NCBI RefSeq assembly: GCF_009737085.1 | Contig: NZ_WOVL01000026.1 | Location: 1-64,000 of the forward strand | From: Paenibacillus sp. NEAU-GSW1 | Lineage (GTDB): Bacteria > Bacillota > Bacilli > Paenibacillales > Paenibacillaceae | Direction of reading: 5' to 3' | Length of the DNA stretch: 64,000 nucleotides | In this document: piece after piece, positions 37,832 through 46,852 of the stretch | How positions within the stretch are numbered: the stretch's first letter is position 1 | How the letters are laid out: each line of letters opens with the position of its first letter | Notes under the pieces: generated by a model | The model's input: only the letters and a program-made list of their open reading frames with translations | The model's database searches: none | Told to the model about the DNA's origin: nothing | Made by a program: the position numbers and the translations under genes

Positions 37832-37874
37832 AAAGGTGCAAATCAGTGGTCATTGCCCATTGGTTTGCACCTTT
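37832..37874 (+). terminator. Intrinsic terminator
   Basis: AAAGGTGCAAA and TTTGCACCTTT form an 11-bp stem with a 21-nt loop, 8 nt after the stop at 37824. The remaining stretch to 38202 shows nothing I can identify. Confidence 0.8.
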
Positions 37875-38202
37875 ATTCATGGTACAATTTAGGAGATTTA
37901 AACGCTAGAAAACCTGTCCTTCTGCTAATTCGAAAAATTAGAAGTATTAGAATTATAGCCGCCTTTCCGTTGCTGTCGAATGGCGTCAAGACTTGTCCAA
38001 CCGTTGCTGCCGCTGCATTTTCCGCCACGTCCCGCGCGCTTCTAAGCAGCTTGTACCCGCTTTCATTTTTTCCCCTTCTCCAAAACCTCCACATATTCTT
38101 CATAACTCTCACATATTAAATGTAAATAGTTACGAAATATTTAGTCTAAACGCCCTAAATCATTCGGAAAATTTACATGAAAAACATGCAAATCGCGTCA
38201 TT

Positions 38203-38231
38203 TTGGCAAAAGGTTACATGAGAATTATTAG
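38203..38231 (+). promoter_or_regulatory. Sigma-A promoter of riboswitch-NlpC unit
   Basis: TTGGCA (38203-38208) and TATTAG (38226-38231), 17-nt spacer, just ahead of the c-di-AMP aptamer. Confidence 0.65.
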
Positions 38232-38235
38232 AATT

Positions 38236-38443
38236 TGCCGCTTGAAGGAGGAGATCAGCGAAAAAAAACGAATATTTTCCAAGTACATAATTAGACTGCC
38301 TAATTCCTTGTACTGGAAACGGGGGAACCATCTCTGGGTGAATTGATTCTGACGTCTGCATCCATCGTGATCAGCGCCTGAGGAATCATAGGGATCCTTC
38401 AACCGAACCCCACAGCTAACCTCGTCGGCATCGGAAGGAGCTT
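38236..38443 (+). ncRNA. c-di-AMP riboswitch (ydaO/yuaA type)
   Basis: The region carries the conserved ydaO elements in order: an ACGGGGGAACCA block, GGGTGAAT, AGGGATCCTTCAACC, CAGCTAACCTCGTCGGC and GGAAGGAG. Such aptamers turn off cell-wall hydrolase and K+ transport genes when c-di-AMP is high. It precedes an NlpC/P60 gene, a typical target. The boundaries are estimated to about 10 nt. GGAAGGAG at its end is also the ribosome site. Confidence 0.92.
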
Positions 38444-38450
38444 TACCGCT

Positions 38451-38918
38451 TTGAAGAAGATTACTGCAATACTCGCAGGGCTCGTGATGTTGCTTGCTTT
38501 CCAAGCTGGCAGCGTTTTCGCGGACTCGAAGATGGACGGCATTATCGATGATGTTATCGGCACGCCGTACCAAATGGGCGGCACGACTACGAACGGATTC
38601 GATTGCTCTGGTTTTACTTCTTATGTTTTTGCAAAAATGGGCATCGATCTCGAGCGCACGTCCGTTGCACAATCCAAAATGGGTAAAAAGGTTGCCAAAA
38701 GCGACCTGATCGCCGGAGACCTCGTGTTCTTCAACACGAACGGCAAAGGTGTATCCCACGTCGGCATCTATGTAGGTGACGGCATGTTTGCCCACGCTTC
38801 GTCCAGCAAGGGCGTTACGATCAGCAAGCTCAGCGATTCGTATTACGTGGATCGTTATGTAACCGCTCGTCGTGTTATGAATACGACTACTTATGAAAAA
38901 TATGCTGACGAAGAATAA
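38451..38918 (+). CDS. NlpC/P60 cell-wall endopeptidase, secreted
   Basis: A 155-residue protein: signal peptide (1-25) then a bare NlpC/P60 domain with the catalytic Cys in FDCSGFTSYVF, His in VSHVGIYVGDGMFAHAS and the third polar residue after it. It should cut gamma-D-Glu-diaminopimelate bonds in peptidoglycan. Starts with TTG, AAGGAG 10 nt upstream. Under the c-di-AMP riboswitch at 38236-38443. Confidence 0.93.
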   Translation: MKKITAILAGLVMLLAFQAGSVFADSKMDGIIDDVIGTPYQMGGTTTNGFDCSGFTSYVFAKMGIDLERTSVAQSKMGKKVAKSDLIAGDLVFFNTNGKGVSHVGIYVGDGMFAHASSSKGVTISKLSDSYYVDRYVTARRVMNTTTYEKYADEE

Positions 38919-38970
38919 TAGGGAAATATAAGGTGTCTATAAGTGAAATCCTTATAGAGCTTTATATTCC

Positions 38971-39021
38971 AATAAAGCCGCAAGCCGTGATCCTTAGGGA
39001 TGTACGGTTTGCGGCTTTATT
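38971..39021. terminator. Strong bidirectional terminator
   Basis: AATAAAGCCGCAA pairs with TTGCGGCTTTATT, with inner GCCGT/ACGGT; between converging NlpC and methyltransferase genes. Confidence 0.85.
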
Positions 39022-39034
39022 ATTTATCGCGCTG

Positions 39035-39796
39035 CTACACTTCGCCCCAGAATACCTCAGTCTCATAATCGAAGCTTACACGCCCATTAACATTCGTGCG
39101 CGCGAATAGCTCGATCAGCCCTTCCTTTAACTTATCATGGTTAGGCTGCCCCGGGGCAGGAACATAGGAAGACGAGCATGCTCTGCCAATAAGCTCCTCT
39201 TGGTTAAACAGCTGGCTGTTCGTAAATCGTCTGACATTCATTTCACCATTGCGGAAGAACGGCCTTAGCTCCAGCGCGGATATATTTTTATGCGTCATTT
39301 TCTCATAATCGGCAGCATAATGCCGCAGCAGCTGTTCATAGCCCTCAAGAAACGGTGTTCCGCCCGTTTTTCGCGAATTCCAGATTAACGCCGCTTTTCC
39401 GGACGGCTTCAGTATTCGGCGAAACTCCTGTTGCGCGGCTGGACGATCGAACCAGTGGAACGATTGGGCGCAGACGATCAGATCAACCGATTCAGCACTA
39501 AGCCCCGTCTCTTCAGCAGCTCCCGCCGCAGAGCGGTAACCGGGCATTTCCGCCAGCTCGCGCTCCGCCGTTAGCCGCATCTCCTGATTCGGCTCCAGCG
39601 CGATGACCTCGCAGCCTCGTTCCAGCATCAGCTTGGAGAAAATTCCGGTCCCCGATCCGATGTCGGCGACGATCGCCCCCGGCCGCGCTCCCGCTTCCTC
39701 GAATAAGCAGTCAATCGCCGCTGGCGGATAGCTTGGGCGGTATTTCGCATACAGATCTGCGCGATCCGAAAACCGTTCTTTACTGTCTTTGCTCAT
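39035..39796 (-). CDS. Class I SAM-dependent methyltransferase
   Basis: A 253-residue protein with the SAM motif VADIGSGTGIFSKLMLERG (about 42-60), the ALEPNQEM acidic loop and post-motif CAQSFHWFD. Methyltransf_11/UbiE-like; substrate unknown. ATGA overlap with the VOC gene upstream suggests a two-gene operon. Confidence 0.9.
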   Translation of the reverse strand: MSKDSKERFSDRADLYAKYRPSYPPAAIDCLFEEAGARPGAIVADIGSGTGIFSKLMLERGCEVIALEPNQEMRLTAERELAEMPGYRSAAGAAEETGLSAESVDLIVCAQSFHWFDRPAAQQEFRRILKPSGKAALIWNSRKTGGTPFLEGYEQLLRHYAADYEKMTHKNISALELRPFFRNGEMNVRRFTNSQLFNQEELIGRACSSSYVPAPGQPNHDKLKEGLIELFARTNVNGRVSFDYETEVFWGEV

Positions 39797-40185
39797 TGCG
39801 CGCCACTCTCCCATTCCATAAACTCAATTCGATTGCCAAACGGATCATGGACGAAAAATCGCTCTACGCCTTCGTCCGCCCGACTGTCGTCAGCAATGAT
39901 CTCAACATTGCTCTCTTCAAGCCTCGCCCGAAGCGCCTCTAATCGACGCAGCACAAAAGCAGGATGCGCCTTGCGCGCCGGCACGAAATCGAGCTGTACG
40001 CCGATATGCACCTGGTGGACGCCGCATTGAAACCACACGCCGCCGCGCTGTCGAAGCGGCTCAGGCTTCTCGATTTCCGGCCAACCCAGCAATCCGGCAA
40101 AAAAAGCGCGAGCTGCCGGTTCGCACCCCTCGGGAGCTGCCAATTGAACATGATCAATCCCTGCAAATTCAAACGCCACTGCCAT
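39793..40185 (-). CDS. VOC (glyoxalase/bleomycin-resistance fold) protein
   Basis: A 130-residue protein with two beta-alpha-beta-beta-beta modules: FAGIDHVQLAAPEGCE... and the metal-end motif HDPFGNRIEFMEW. His11 and Glu near 124 are likely metal ligands. Probably a dioxygenase, isomerase or resistance-type protein; substrate unknown. First gene with the methyltransferase, behind a palindromic operator (40225-40243). Confidence 0.88.
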   Translation of the reverse strand: MAVAFEFAGIDHVQLAAPEGCEPAARAFFAGLLGWPEIEKPEPLRQRGGVWFQCGVHQVHIGVQLDFVPARKAHPAFVLRRLEALRARLEESNVEIIADDSRADEGVERFFVHDPFGNRIEFMEWESGAQ

Positions 40186-40224
40186 CGCCGCCTTTCGTTC
40201 GATAAAGCAAGCTATGTTTCATTT

Positions 40225-40282
40225 AATGAAACAGTGTTTCATTTTACAATTATACTATAACGATTCTGCTTCATTTTATCAA
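40225..40282 (-). promoter_or_regulatory. Promoter with palindromic operator
   Basis: Minus-strand TTGATA (40277-40282) and TATAGT (40254-40259), 17-nt spacer. Just downstream, 40225-40243 is a 19-nt perfect palindrome around TGAAAC-ANT-GTTTCA, followed by a half-copy. A dedicated repressor is likely, not identified here. Confidence 0.7.
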
Positions 40283-40363
40283 GTCCTTTTCCATCTCTCA
40301 GCTCCTAGCCCCCTCCCGTCCGCCGAACACAACTGCCTTTCTACTTGCCGCTGTCCGCTTTTT

Positions 40364-40575
40364 AGCGAACCTGCTTCGCAGTATAACGAAGTAAATTTCG
40401 CTAATCGCCGCCGAAATCGGACGGCGACAGCCCCGAGCGAAGCTGTTTTCGCTATCCGGCAATCTGTATTCGCTATTAGCGCAACTGGCTTCGCTATTCA
40501 TTGCTGCTCACCTTCAAACGCCCATTCCAACGAATCTGCCTTCGCTAATCAGCGAACCTGCTTCGCAATCCCCCC
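40364..40575. repeat. Second array of GCGAA...TTCGC palindromic units
   Basis: At least six units of GCGAA-N(5-8)-TTCGC with CTAAT/CTATT joints. A 29-nt stretch at 40375-40403 matches 17704-17732 with two differences. Past it (40576-40747) only a GCCGCGGTC-type short tandem repeat is visible. Confidence 0.75.
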
Positions 40576-40747
40576 ACCGGGTGCCGCCACAGCCGCAGTC
40601 GCCGCGGTCGCCGCGGTCGCCTCTCCAGCAACATACACCACGCCGGACAAAACAAAACAAACTAAAAAAAGACATCCAAACGGCTCCTCGCCGTCTGAAT
40701 GCCTCTCATTTCAAAACCTCATTTGCCCTCATAGCTAACTTGATCGA

Positions 40748-41980
40748 TCATGCCTCCGACTTCACCCCTCGGCCCGCAAGCTGGCGGCGCCCCTGCATAA
40801 GCATAAGCAGCAGCAGCGCAAGCATAAGAACGATCGAGCCGCTGATCATCCACAAGGTGCTGCCTGCGCCGTAACGATCCATCAGCCATCCGGTCACGCG
40901 CGGAAAAAATGCGCCGCCAAGTCCCCCGAATGCGACGAGCAGACTCGTCGTCCGCTCCGTCATGCTCGGCGTCTTCTCCGTTGCATAGACGAGCGCTATG
41001 CCAAATATGCCGGAGAAGAACAAGCCGCTTAAGCCGATCAGCACGAGCATCACGTTCAAGCTGCCCGCAGCTCCCAATCCGATAAAGACGCAGACAGCAC
41101 CAGCTGTTGCAACAAGCAAGTAACGCGCATAGCCGGCGCGATCCGCCAATCGTCCCGCAAACAAACGCCCGACAATCATCATGCCCCAGAACAAGCTAAG
41201 CGCGGCAGGCGCGCTCCCGGCAGCAATATCCGAGCGTTCGATGAGAATAGACGGCAAGTAATTGGAGAAGCTCATTTCCATTCCCACATAGACCATGAAG
41301 AACAACGCCGCCAGCACAATGAACCCAAATGCCTTCGGCTGGTAGCCAAGCAAACCAGATGAAACGGAAGCTTTCCCCTGAGGCCCCGCAGCCGTCTCAG
41401 CAGACACTCTCGCATGAAAGCCAATCCGATCGTCAAGCGGGCCAAACGACATCGTAAGCCATAAAATAAACGTTATGCCCGAAAGCGCGGACAATATCGG
41501 AAAAGAAAGCTGCCATATGTCATACTTGATCAGCAGTCCTGCCATCGTCGGCATCAGAAAAGCGCCGACGCCGAAAAACGTCTCCACCTTGCTCATCGCC
41601 GACGCCTTGCCGTCCTGAGCGGCCATATCGATGACCATCGCGCCGACAACCGCTTCCGTCATTCCGAAACCGAAGCCCGCCAGCGGCGCAATCGCCAGCA
41701 TAAGCCCCCAAGACGGCAGCAAGCTGTACGCCGCCTCGCTTATCGTCAATATCCCGATTGCAATAAGCACGCCGCCTCTTTTCCCTGCTTTGGACGTTAT
41801 CGTCGGGGCAAGCAAAACGCCGACAAGGAAACCAAGAAACTGATTCATGATCCATTGCCCGCCGTCTTTATACGACAAGCCGTATTTCATCATCATTTGC
41901 TCCAGTACAGCTCCGCCCACGACATGGGCCAGTCCAATCACCAAATAAGACAGGCAACCGAGCCACAACAATTTCCGCAT
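40748..41980 (-). CDS. MFS transporter
   Basis: A 410-residue protein with 12 predicted helices and the loop 2-3-type motif FAGRLADRAGYARY between helices 8 and 9. FucP/YfkF-like in general shape; substrate unknown. The start at 41980 has AAGGAG 8 nt upstream. Preceded by a sigma-A promoter; single-gene unit, divergent from the GNAT gene. Confidence 0.85.
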   Translation of the reverse strand: MRKLLWLGCLSYLVIGLAHVVGGAVLEQMMMKYGLSYKDGGQWIMNQFLGFLVGVLLAPTITSKAGKRGGVLIAIGILTISEAAYSLLPSWGLMLAIAPLAGFGFGMTEAVVGAMVIDMAAQDGKASAMSKVETFFGVGAFLMPTMAGLLIKYDIWQLSFPILSALSGITFILWLTMSFGPLDDRIGFHARVSAETAAGPQGKASVSSGLLGYQPKAFGFIVLAALFFMVYVGMEMSFSNYLPSILIERSDIAAGSAPAALSLFWGMMIVGRLFAGRLADRAGYARYLLVATAGAVCVFIGLGAAGSLNVMLVLIGLSGLFFSGIFGIALVYATEKTPSMTERTTSLLVAFGGLGGAFFPRVTGWLMDRYGAGSTLWMISGSIVLMLALLLLMLMQGRRQLAGRGVKSEA

Positions 41981-42023
41981 GTTACAATCTCCTTGACCTA
42001 GCTGCTCTTCTAAGAAGTAGCGT

Positions 42024-42052
42024 ATAATAATAGAACCTGTTCTGCATTGCAA
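42024..42052 (-). promoter_or_regulatory. Sigma-A promoter of MFS gene
   Basis: Minus-strand TTGCAA (42047-42052) and TATTAT (42024-42029) with a 17-nt spacer, 43 nt before the start. Confidence 0.7.
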
Positions 42053-42089
42053 TCATTTGCTTCTATAGTAAGGGAGTTGTCCGCCCCAA

Positions 42090-42623
42090 ATGTCATCGCA
42101 ATCCGATGCCGCATCCTTATATTATAAACCAGAAACGATAGCCATGACCATCATTCCGCTTGAAAATATCCATGCAGAGCAGCTATGCGATTGGAAGTAT
42201 GAAGCGCCCTACCGCATGTACGAATGGCCGTCTTGGGAACGCATGCAAAAGGACGGAATCGAATTTGGCGATCCCGTCCTTAGACAACAGCAGTATAAAG
42301 CGATTCTCGACGCTCAAGGGCAATTGATCGGCTTTGCTCAGCTTTTTCCGATCGTCGGCGTTACTCGGATCGGCCTAGGCCTGCGCCCCGACCTTTGCAG
42401 CCGCGGAATCGGGCCGGCGCTAACATCCCTCATCACCCGCGAGGCATTACGGCTATCGCCCGGCAATGCCGTCGATCTCGAGGTGCTGACCTGGAACCAC
42501 CGAGCCGTCCGCGCCTACAAGAAAGCAGGCTTCGTTATAGAAGATACTTACATTCGCGCGACGCCGCGCGGCGCAGCCGAATTCCACTGCATGCTTTTTC
42601 AATCACCGTTGCCGCGATCTTAG
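42090..42623 (+). CDS. GNAT family N-acetyltransferase
   Basis: A 177-residue protein. The acetyl-CoA loop reads LGLRPDLCSRGIGPALTSLI, followed by LEVLTWNHRAVRAYKKAGF, the hallmark of GNAT enzymes. Substrate unknown. Ribosome site AAGGGAG is rather far from the ATG, so the start could be internal. Its stop overlaps the stop of the converging EAL gene by 4 nt. Confidence 0.88.
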   Translation: MSSQSDAASLYYKPETIAMTIIPLENIHAEQLCDWKYEAPYRMYEWPSWERMQKDGIEFGDPVLRQQQYKAILDAQGQLIGFAQLFPIVGVTRIGLGLRPDLCSRGIGPALTSLITREALRLSPGNAVDLEVLTWNHRAVRAYKKAGFVIEDTYIRATPRGAAEFHCMLFQSPLPRS

Positions 42624-43846
42624 ACCGCTTCCGGAACCTTCATGTCCGCGAACAAAATAAGGCCATTTTCGGCCAATACAGAGATGGTGCGAATCCAGGC
42701 ATGCGAGTCCAAATCGGCATAGACCCTGGACACGATCGTCTGCCGCCGTCCGTTAAACTGGACCAGGTTCGGCACAAAATACGGCCGCCAGCTCCAGTTG
42801 GCACTGACATATTCCCTCTCCTGCCGCCATCCCTCTTGCGTTTCGCGGGCGAAATTGGAGGACAACTGTATGCCGTCGCCCCGGCATAGGTACACGCGAA
42901 TGCAGTCCTCCTGCAGCTTCGGCAGCAATTCGCGAATCCATGTATCATACATTTCAAAATCGCCGTCATGGATCAGCGTCAAATCAATCTGAGCGGCAAG
43001 CTGCTCCGACTGTTCCTGCCAATACTGCTCCGTCTGGAGATATTTTCGCATATGCGCCTCCAGCTCTCCCTCAAGCAAAGGCGCAAAGCGATCCGCTTTC
43101 TGGAACTCAGGCTCCGCCTTCGAGAACAAAAAGCCCTGCACATAGCGGGCGCCAGCCTCGATTGCCCGTTCCAAATCGTCCTTCGTCTCTACGCCCTCCG
43201 CAAGCAGAGATGCGCCAATCTGCTCCGCGAGCGCCGAGAACGATCGCAACGCCCCAAGATAACCGTCATGGGTGGCGCTCCGCTTGATCATATGCATGTC
43301 GATTTTCAAAATATTCGGCTGAATATGAGCAATCCGCCCCGTGCTGCTGAAGCCGCTTCCCACATCGTCAATTGCAATCAAGCAGCCTCTTGACCGATAA
43401 AGATCGACAACCTTGCGCAGCTGCTCGCGTGAGCCGTTAAAGCTCTCCTCCGTAATCTCGATGACGATGCGGCGCGGATCTATTCCGTATTTATCAATAA
43501 GAGACAGCGTGTAAAGCTCTCCCGATTCCGCATACCGGGATATCCAATTGGGCTTCAAATTAAGGAACAGAAGCGGCGGCTGATCGAGCTCGCTTAGCTT
43601 CTTCATAGCCTGTTCCCGCAAGATGCGGTCTACAACGATATGGTCCTCGACCGGCACCGCTTCGTTGCAGAAAAACGAACCGAGACTGCGAGCCGCCCCA
43701 TCCTCCTTGCAAGCCCTCCCGAGCACCTCATAACCAACAATTCTTCTCGTATCCATCGCAATGATCGGCTGGTAGAACGCTCTTAATTGTTCGCCATCCA
43801 AACCGAGCGCTTTAGGCAAGCCGATATTTATAATTAAGTCGTTCAT
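42620..43846 (-). CDS. EAL-domain protein, YkuI-like
   Basis: A 408-residue protein. Residues 18-245 form an EAL domain with E40-V-L in place of EAL, NLKPNW, EITEES, DDVGSG, K and EGVET, so the main metal ligands appear present. Residues 250-408 resemble the PAS-like C-terminal domain of YkuI. It may hydrolyse or merely bind c-di-GMP; YkuI itself shows little activity. No signal peptide, cytosolic. Not far from motAB, which c-di-GMP often affects. Confidence 0.88.
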   Translation of the reverse strand: MNDLIINIGLPKALGLDGEQLRAFYQPIIAMDTRRIVGYEVLGRACKEDGAARSLGSFFCNEAVPVEDHIVVDRILREQAMKKLSELDQPPLLFLNLKPNWISRYAESGELYTLSLIDKYGIDPRRIVIEITEESFNGSREQLRKVVDLYRSRGCLIAIDDVGSGFSSTGRIAHIQPNILKIDMHMIKRSATHDGYLGALRSFSALAEQIGASLLAEGVETKDDLERAIEAGARYVQGFLFSKAEPEFQKADRFAPLLEGELEAHMRKYLQTEQYWQEQSEQLAAQIDLTLIHDGDFEMYDTWIRELLPKLQEDCIRVYLCRGDGIQLSSNFARETQEGWRQEREYVSANWSWRPYFVPNLVQFNGRRQTIVSRVYADLDSHAWIRTISVLAENGLILFADMKVPEAV

Positions 43847-43936
43847 TGCGCGCTCTCTCCCGTGTCACTAACATGTCATTATATCTATCATAATATTGAT
43901 TATAATGATATATTAATCGACAATAAATGTAAACAA

Positions 43937-43955
43937 GCGGCAGATTATCTGCCGC
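43937..43955 (-). terminator. Terminator-like palindrome
   Basis: GCGGCAGAT-A-ATCTGCCGC with TTGTTT on the minus strand, 34 nt after the stop of the 43989-44282 gene. Confidence 0.6.
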
Positions 43956-43988
43956 CTATTCTCCGAATATGTCGAAATTCCTTCAAAT

Positions 43989-44282
43989 TTAAACGAGACG
44001 AACCATTCGCGTTACTTTATCTCCCTGAGAAACCTCAATAACATGATGCTTCGCATGATACGTGATTTCACCGTCGCCGACCGCGATAACCGACTGCTCG
44101 CCCAGACCGAAGAACACATCGTCTGCCAGCGCCTCCATCACCTCGTGACGCTCCTCCGCGCCAAGCGCCTCCCACTCCTCCTCTTCCATCTCAAAAAAAG
44201 TATAGCTGCGCTCGATCGCGCCGACCGCTTCCGTCAGCTCCTTCAATATATCCGCATATTCTCTGGCATGTCTAACACCCAT
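43989..44282 (-). CDS. Conserved-looking small protein, unknown
   Basis: A 97-residue acidic, helical protein (EEEEWEALGAEERHEVMEALADDVFFGLG) with a beta-rich C-terminus (SVIAVGDGEITYHAKHHVIEVSQGDKVTRMVRLV). The start at 44282 has AAAGGCGG 9 nt upstream. Divergent from motA. No family recognised. Confidence 0.7.
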   Translation of the reverse strand: MGVRHAREYADILKELTEAVGAIERSYTFFEMEEEEWEALGAEERHEVMEALADDVFFGLGEQSVIAVGDGEITYHAKHHVIEVSQGDKVTRMVRLV

Positions 44283-44458
44283 TTTGAACAACCGCCTTTG
44301 TCTATATTTGATCGCCTGCAACGATGCCTCATACGATCAGTTTGCCGCATTTTATGAAATTTAACGCTTCAATTCATGCATTAAGTCTAATCTCATTAAT
44401 ACTTCCTGTCGATATAAAAAGTAGAGAAATGTCGAATACGTACTGGACGGGGTGTATT

Positions 44459-45259
44459 ATGGAAAAATCTACGATATTAGGTGTTGTGCTCGGGCTTGTC
44501 GCTGTTTTGGTAGGTATGGTGTTAAAGGGTGCCGGTCTGGAAAACCTGCTGAATCCCGCCGCCTTCATGATTATTATAGTCGGAACAGTCGCAGCCGTGC
44601 TTATCGCCTTCCCATTATCGGAGCTTTCGAAAACCGGAAAATTGTTCAAAATTGTATTTACAGAGCAAAAGCTGATTGCCCGCGTCGAGCTGATCGACCG
44701 CTTTATGGAGTGGGCTTCCATCACTCGCCGCGAAGGCTTGCTTGCTCTTGAAGCTAAAGTAGATGACATCGAAGACGCATTCCTCCGCAACGGCATGCGC
44801 ATGATCATTGACGGCAATGATCAGGATTTCGTTCGCGACGTTCTCCTTGAGGACATTTCCGCTACGGAAGAACGCCATAAAGCAGGCGCGCTCATTTTTA
44901 CGCAAGCGGGTACATACGCACCAACACTCGGGGTACTCGGCGCCGTTGTCGGTCTCGTTGCCGCATTGGCGGACATGAGCGACATGGATCATCTCGCTCA
45001 TGCGATCGCCGCCGCCTTCATTGCAACGATGCTCGGTATTTTTACCGGTTACGTCCTTTGGCATCCGATTGCCAATAAGCTGAAGCGTCTGTCGAAACGC
45101 GAGATTGAAATCCGTCTGATGATGGTCGAGGGCTTGCTCTCCATCCAGTCGGGCGTTTCCACTATTGCGATTAACCAGAAGCTTTCCGTATTCCTGACTC
45201 CAACCGAGCGCGTCAAGCTGCGGGAGAAGGAGGAAAGAGCCGTTGAGCAAAAAGCGTAA
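44459..45259 (+). CDS. motA: Flagellar motor stator protein MotA
   Basis: A 266-residue four-helix stator subunit. Helices are near residues 5-22, 32-52, 150-175 and 180-205; the cytoplasmic loop carries the conserved RREGLLALEAKVDD and the Pro in TYAPTLGVLG. With MotB it forms the ion channel that drives rotation. The start at 44459 gives MEKSTILGVVLGL, the usual N-terminus. Overlaps motB by 17 nt. Confidence 0.95.
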   Translation: MEKSTILGVVLGLVAVLVGMVLKGAGLENLLNPAAFMIIIVGTVAAVLIAFPLSELSKTGKLFKIVFTEQKLIARVELIDRFMEWASITRREGLLALEAKVDDIEDAFLRNGMRMIIDGNDQDFVRDVLLEDISATEERHKAGALIFTQAGTYAPTLGVLGAVVGLVAALADMSDMDHLAHAIAAAFIATMLGIFTGYVLWHPIANKLKRLSKREIEIRLMMVEGLLSIQSGVSTIAINQKLSVFLTPTERVKLREKEERAVEQKA

Positions 45260-46082
45260 ACATGGCGATCACGAGGAGCATATCGACGAGTCCTGGCTCA
45301 TCCCTTATGCCGACTTGCTCACCCTGCTGCTCGCAACCTTTATCGTTCTCTATTCCATGAGCTCCGTTGACGTAAAGAAATTCGAAGAATTAAGCCAAGC
45401 GTTCAACATCGCATTAAACGACGGTGTCGGTGTTTTGGATAACCCTTCCATCATTCAGAAGGGACAGCAAAAAGAAGAAATCATCAATGAAGACCAAGAA
45501 GAAGACAAAGAGAAAGATTCGAAGTCGGAATCGAAATCTGAAGAAGAAGCTCGCCTTGAAGAGCTCCGGAAGAAAGAGCAAGAGGACCTCGAGAAGCTCA
45601 AGCGCAGCCTCGATAATTACATTAAGAAGAACGGCCTGACGACAGAGCTGGAGACGAAGCTGAACCAATCGCAGCTGATGATTACAATTAGCGACAATGC
45701 TTTGTTCGCTTCCGGCAGCGCCGACTTGAAGGATGACTCGGAAGAGCTTGCTTCAGCGATCGCGAAGATGCTGCAGCAATACCCTGAATATGAGATTATC
45801 GTAGCTGGACATACGGATAACGAGCCGATTTCCACGCATGAGTTCAAGTCGAACTGGGATCTGAGCTCTACCCGCGCCATCCGCTTTATGGACGTTCTGC
45901 TGCAGAACGCCAATCTGCAACCGGAACGCTTCAGCGCAATCGGCTACGGGCAATATCGCCCGGTTGCAACGAACAACACCATCGACGGCCGTGCGAAAAA
46001 CCGCCGCGTAGAAGTTTCGATTATCCGGAAGTACGTCGATCAAGAGAAAGCGCAGCAAGTGCCGGCAACGCCGAAACAGTAA
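45243..46082 (+). CDS. motB: Flagellar motor stator protein MotB
   Basis: A 279-residue protein: one membrane helix at about 22-42 with the ion-carrying D24 (PYADLLTLLLATFIVLY), a Glu/Lys-rich coiled segment (85-130), then an OmpA-like peptidoglycan-binding domain (VAGHTDNEPI, NWDLSSTRAIRFMDVLL, GYGQYRPVATN, NRRVEVSI). TTG start with AAGGAGG upstream. Proton versus sodium use cannot be told from this alone. Confidence 0.95.
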   Translation: MSKKRKHGDHEEHIDESWLIPYADLLTLLLATFIVLYSMSSVDVKKFEELSQAFNIALNDGVGVLDNPSIIQKGQQKEEIINEDQEEDKEKDSKSESKSEEEARLEELRKKEQEDLEKLKRSLDNYIKKNGLTTELETKLNQSQLMITISDNALFASGSADLKDDSEELASAIAKMLQQYPEYEIIVAGHTDNEPISTHEFKSNWDLSSTRAIRFMDVLLQNANLQPERFSAIGYGQYRPVATNNTIDGRAKNRRVEVSIIRKYVDQEKAQQVPATPKQ

Positions 46083-46090
46083 CACAAAAA

Positions 46091-46132
46091 AACCTGACTG
46101 GCCGCTCATTGCAAGCGGCGAACAGTCAGGTT
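46091..46132. terminator. Bidirectional terminator
   Basis: AACCTGACTG with CAGTCAGGTT and inner GCCGCT/AGCGGC; between converging motB and rluF. Confidence 0.85.
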
Positions 46133-46141
46133 TCTTTGTTC

Positions 46142-46852
46142 TTACGCCAAAGAGGCCGGTTCGTACTGAAGCGTGTGAAACAACTTCTCGCGTTCTTCAT
46201 CCGTCAGATCGCGCCAGCGGCCCGTCGCGAGCTCCCCCAGCTCAATATTCATAATGCGAATGCGCTTCAGCTTGTGGACATGATAGCCGTAAGCTTGACA
46301 CATTCTGCGAATTTGCCGGTTCTTCCCTTCCGTCAGAATAATACGGAACGTTCGCTGGGCTATGCGAGTAACGACGCAAGGCAGCGTCATGCTCCCCAAA
46401 ATTCTAACGCCGCTCGACATCCCTTTAATAAACTCGTCCGTCACAGGACGGTCGACGGTCACGATGTACTCCTTCTCATGCTTGCCCTCCGAACGCAAGA
46501 TCGGATTGACGACATCGCCGTCATTCGTAAGCAGTATGAGCCCCTCGGAGTCCTTGTCCAGCCGTCCAATCGGGAAGATGCGCTCCGGATGCCCGATGAA
46601 ATCTACGATATTTCCTGGAATATGCAACTCCGTCGTACTCGTAATGCCTACCGGCTTATTCAAAGCGATATAAACATGGCGCTTCTGCTCGCCGATCCGC
46701 TTGCCGTCGATACGCACATCGTCGCCAAGCTCCGCCTGACTGCCAAGCTCCGCTTTGACGCCGTTAATCGTCACTCGGCCGCTCTCTACGAGCTTATCCG
46801 CCTCGCGGCGGGAGCAGAAACCGGTCTCGCTAATAAACTTGTTAATCCGCAC
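46142..46852 (-). CDS. rluF: 23S rRNA pseudouridine synthase, RluF type
   Basis: A 236-residue RsuA/RluB-family enzyme: N-terminal S4 domain (RINKFISETGFCSRREADKLVESGRV) and catalytic GRLDKDSEG with D99. GITSTTE, HEKEYIVTVDRPVTDEF and RMCQAYGYHVHKLKRIRIMN match RluF, which modifies U2604 in E. coli. Its start lies inside the 3' end of the upstream gene (11-nt overlap). Confidence 0.9.
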   Translation of the reverse strand: MRINKFISETGFCSRREADKLVESGRVTINGVKAELGSQAELGDDVRIDGKRIGEQKRHVYIALNKPVGITSTTELHIPGNIVDFIGHPERIFPIGRLDKDSEGLILLTNDGDVVNPILRSEGKHEKEYIVTVDRPVTDEFIKGMSSGVRILGSMTLPCVVTRIAQRTFRIILTEGKNRQIRRMCQAYGYHVHKLKRIRIMNIELGELATGRWRDLTDEEREKLFHTLQYEPASLA

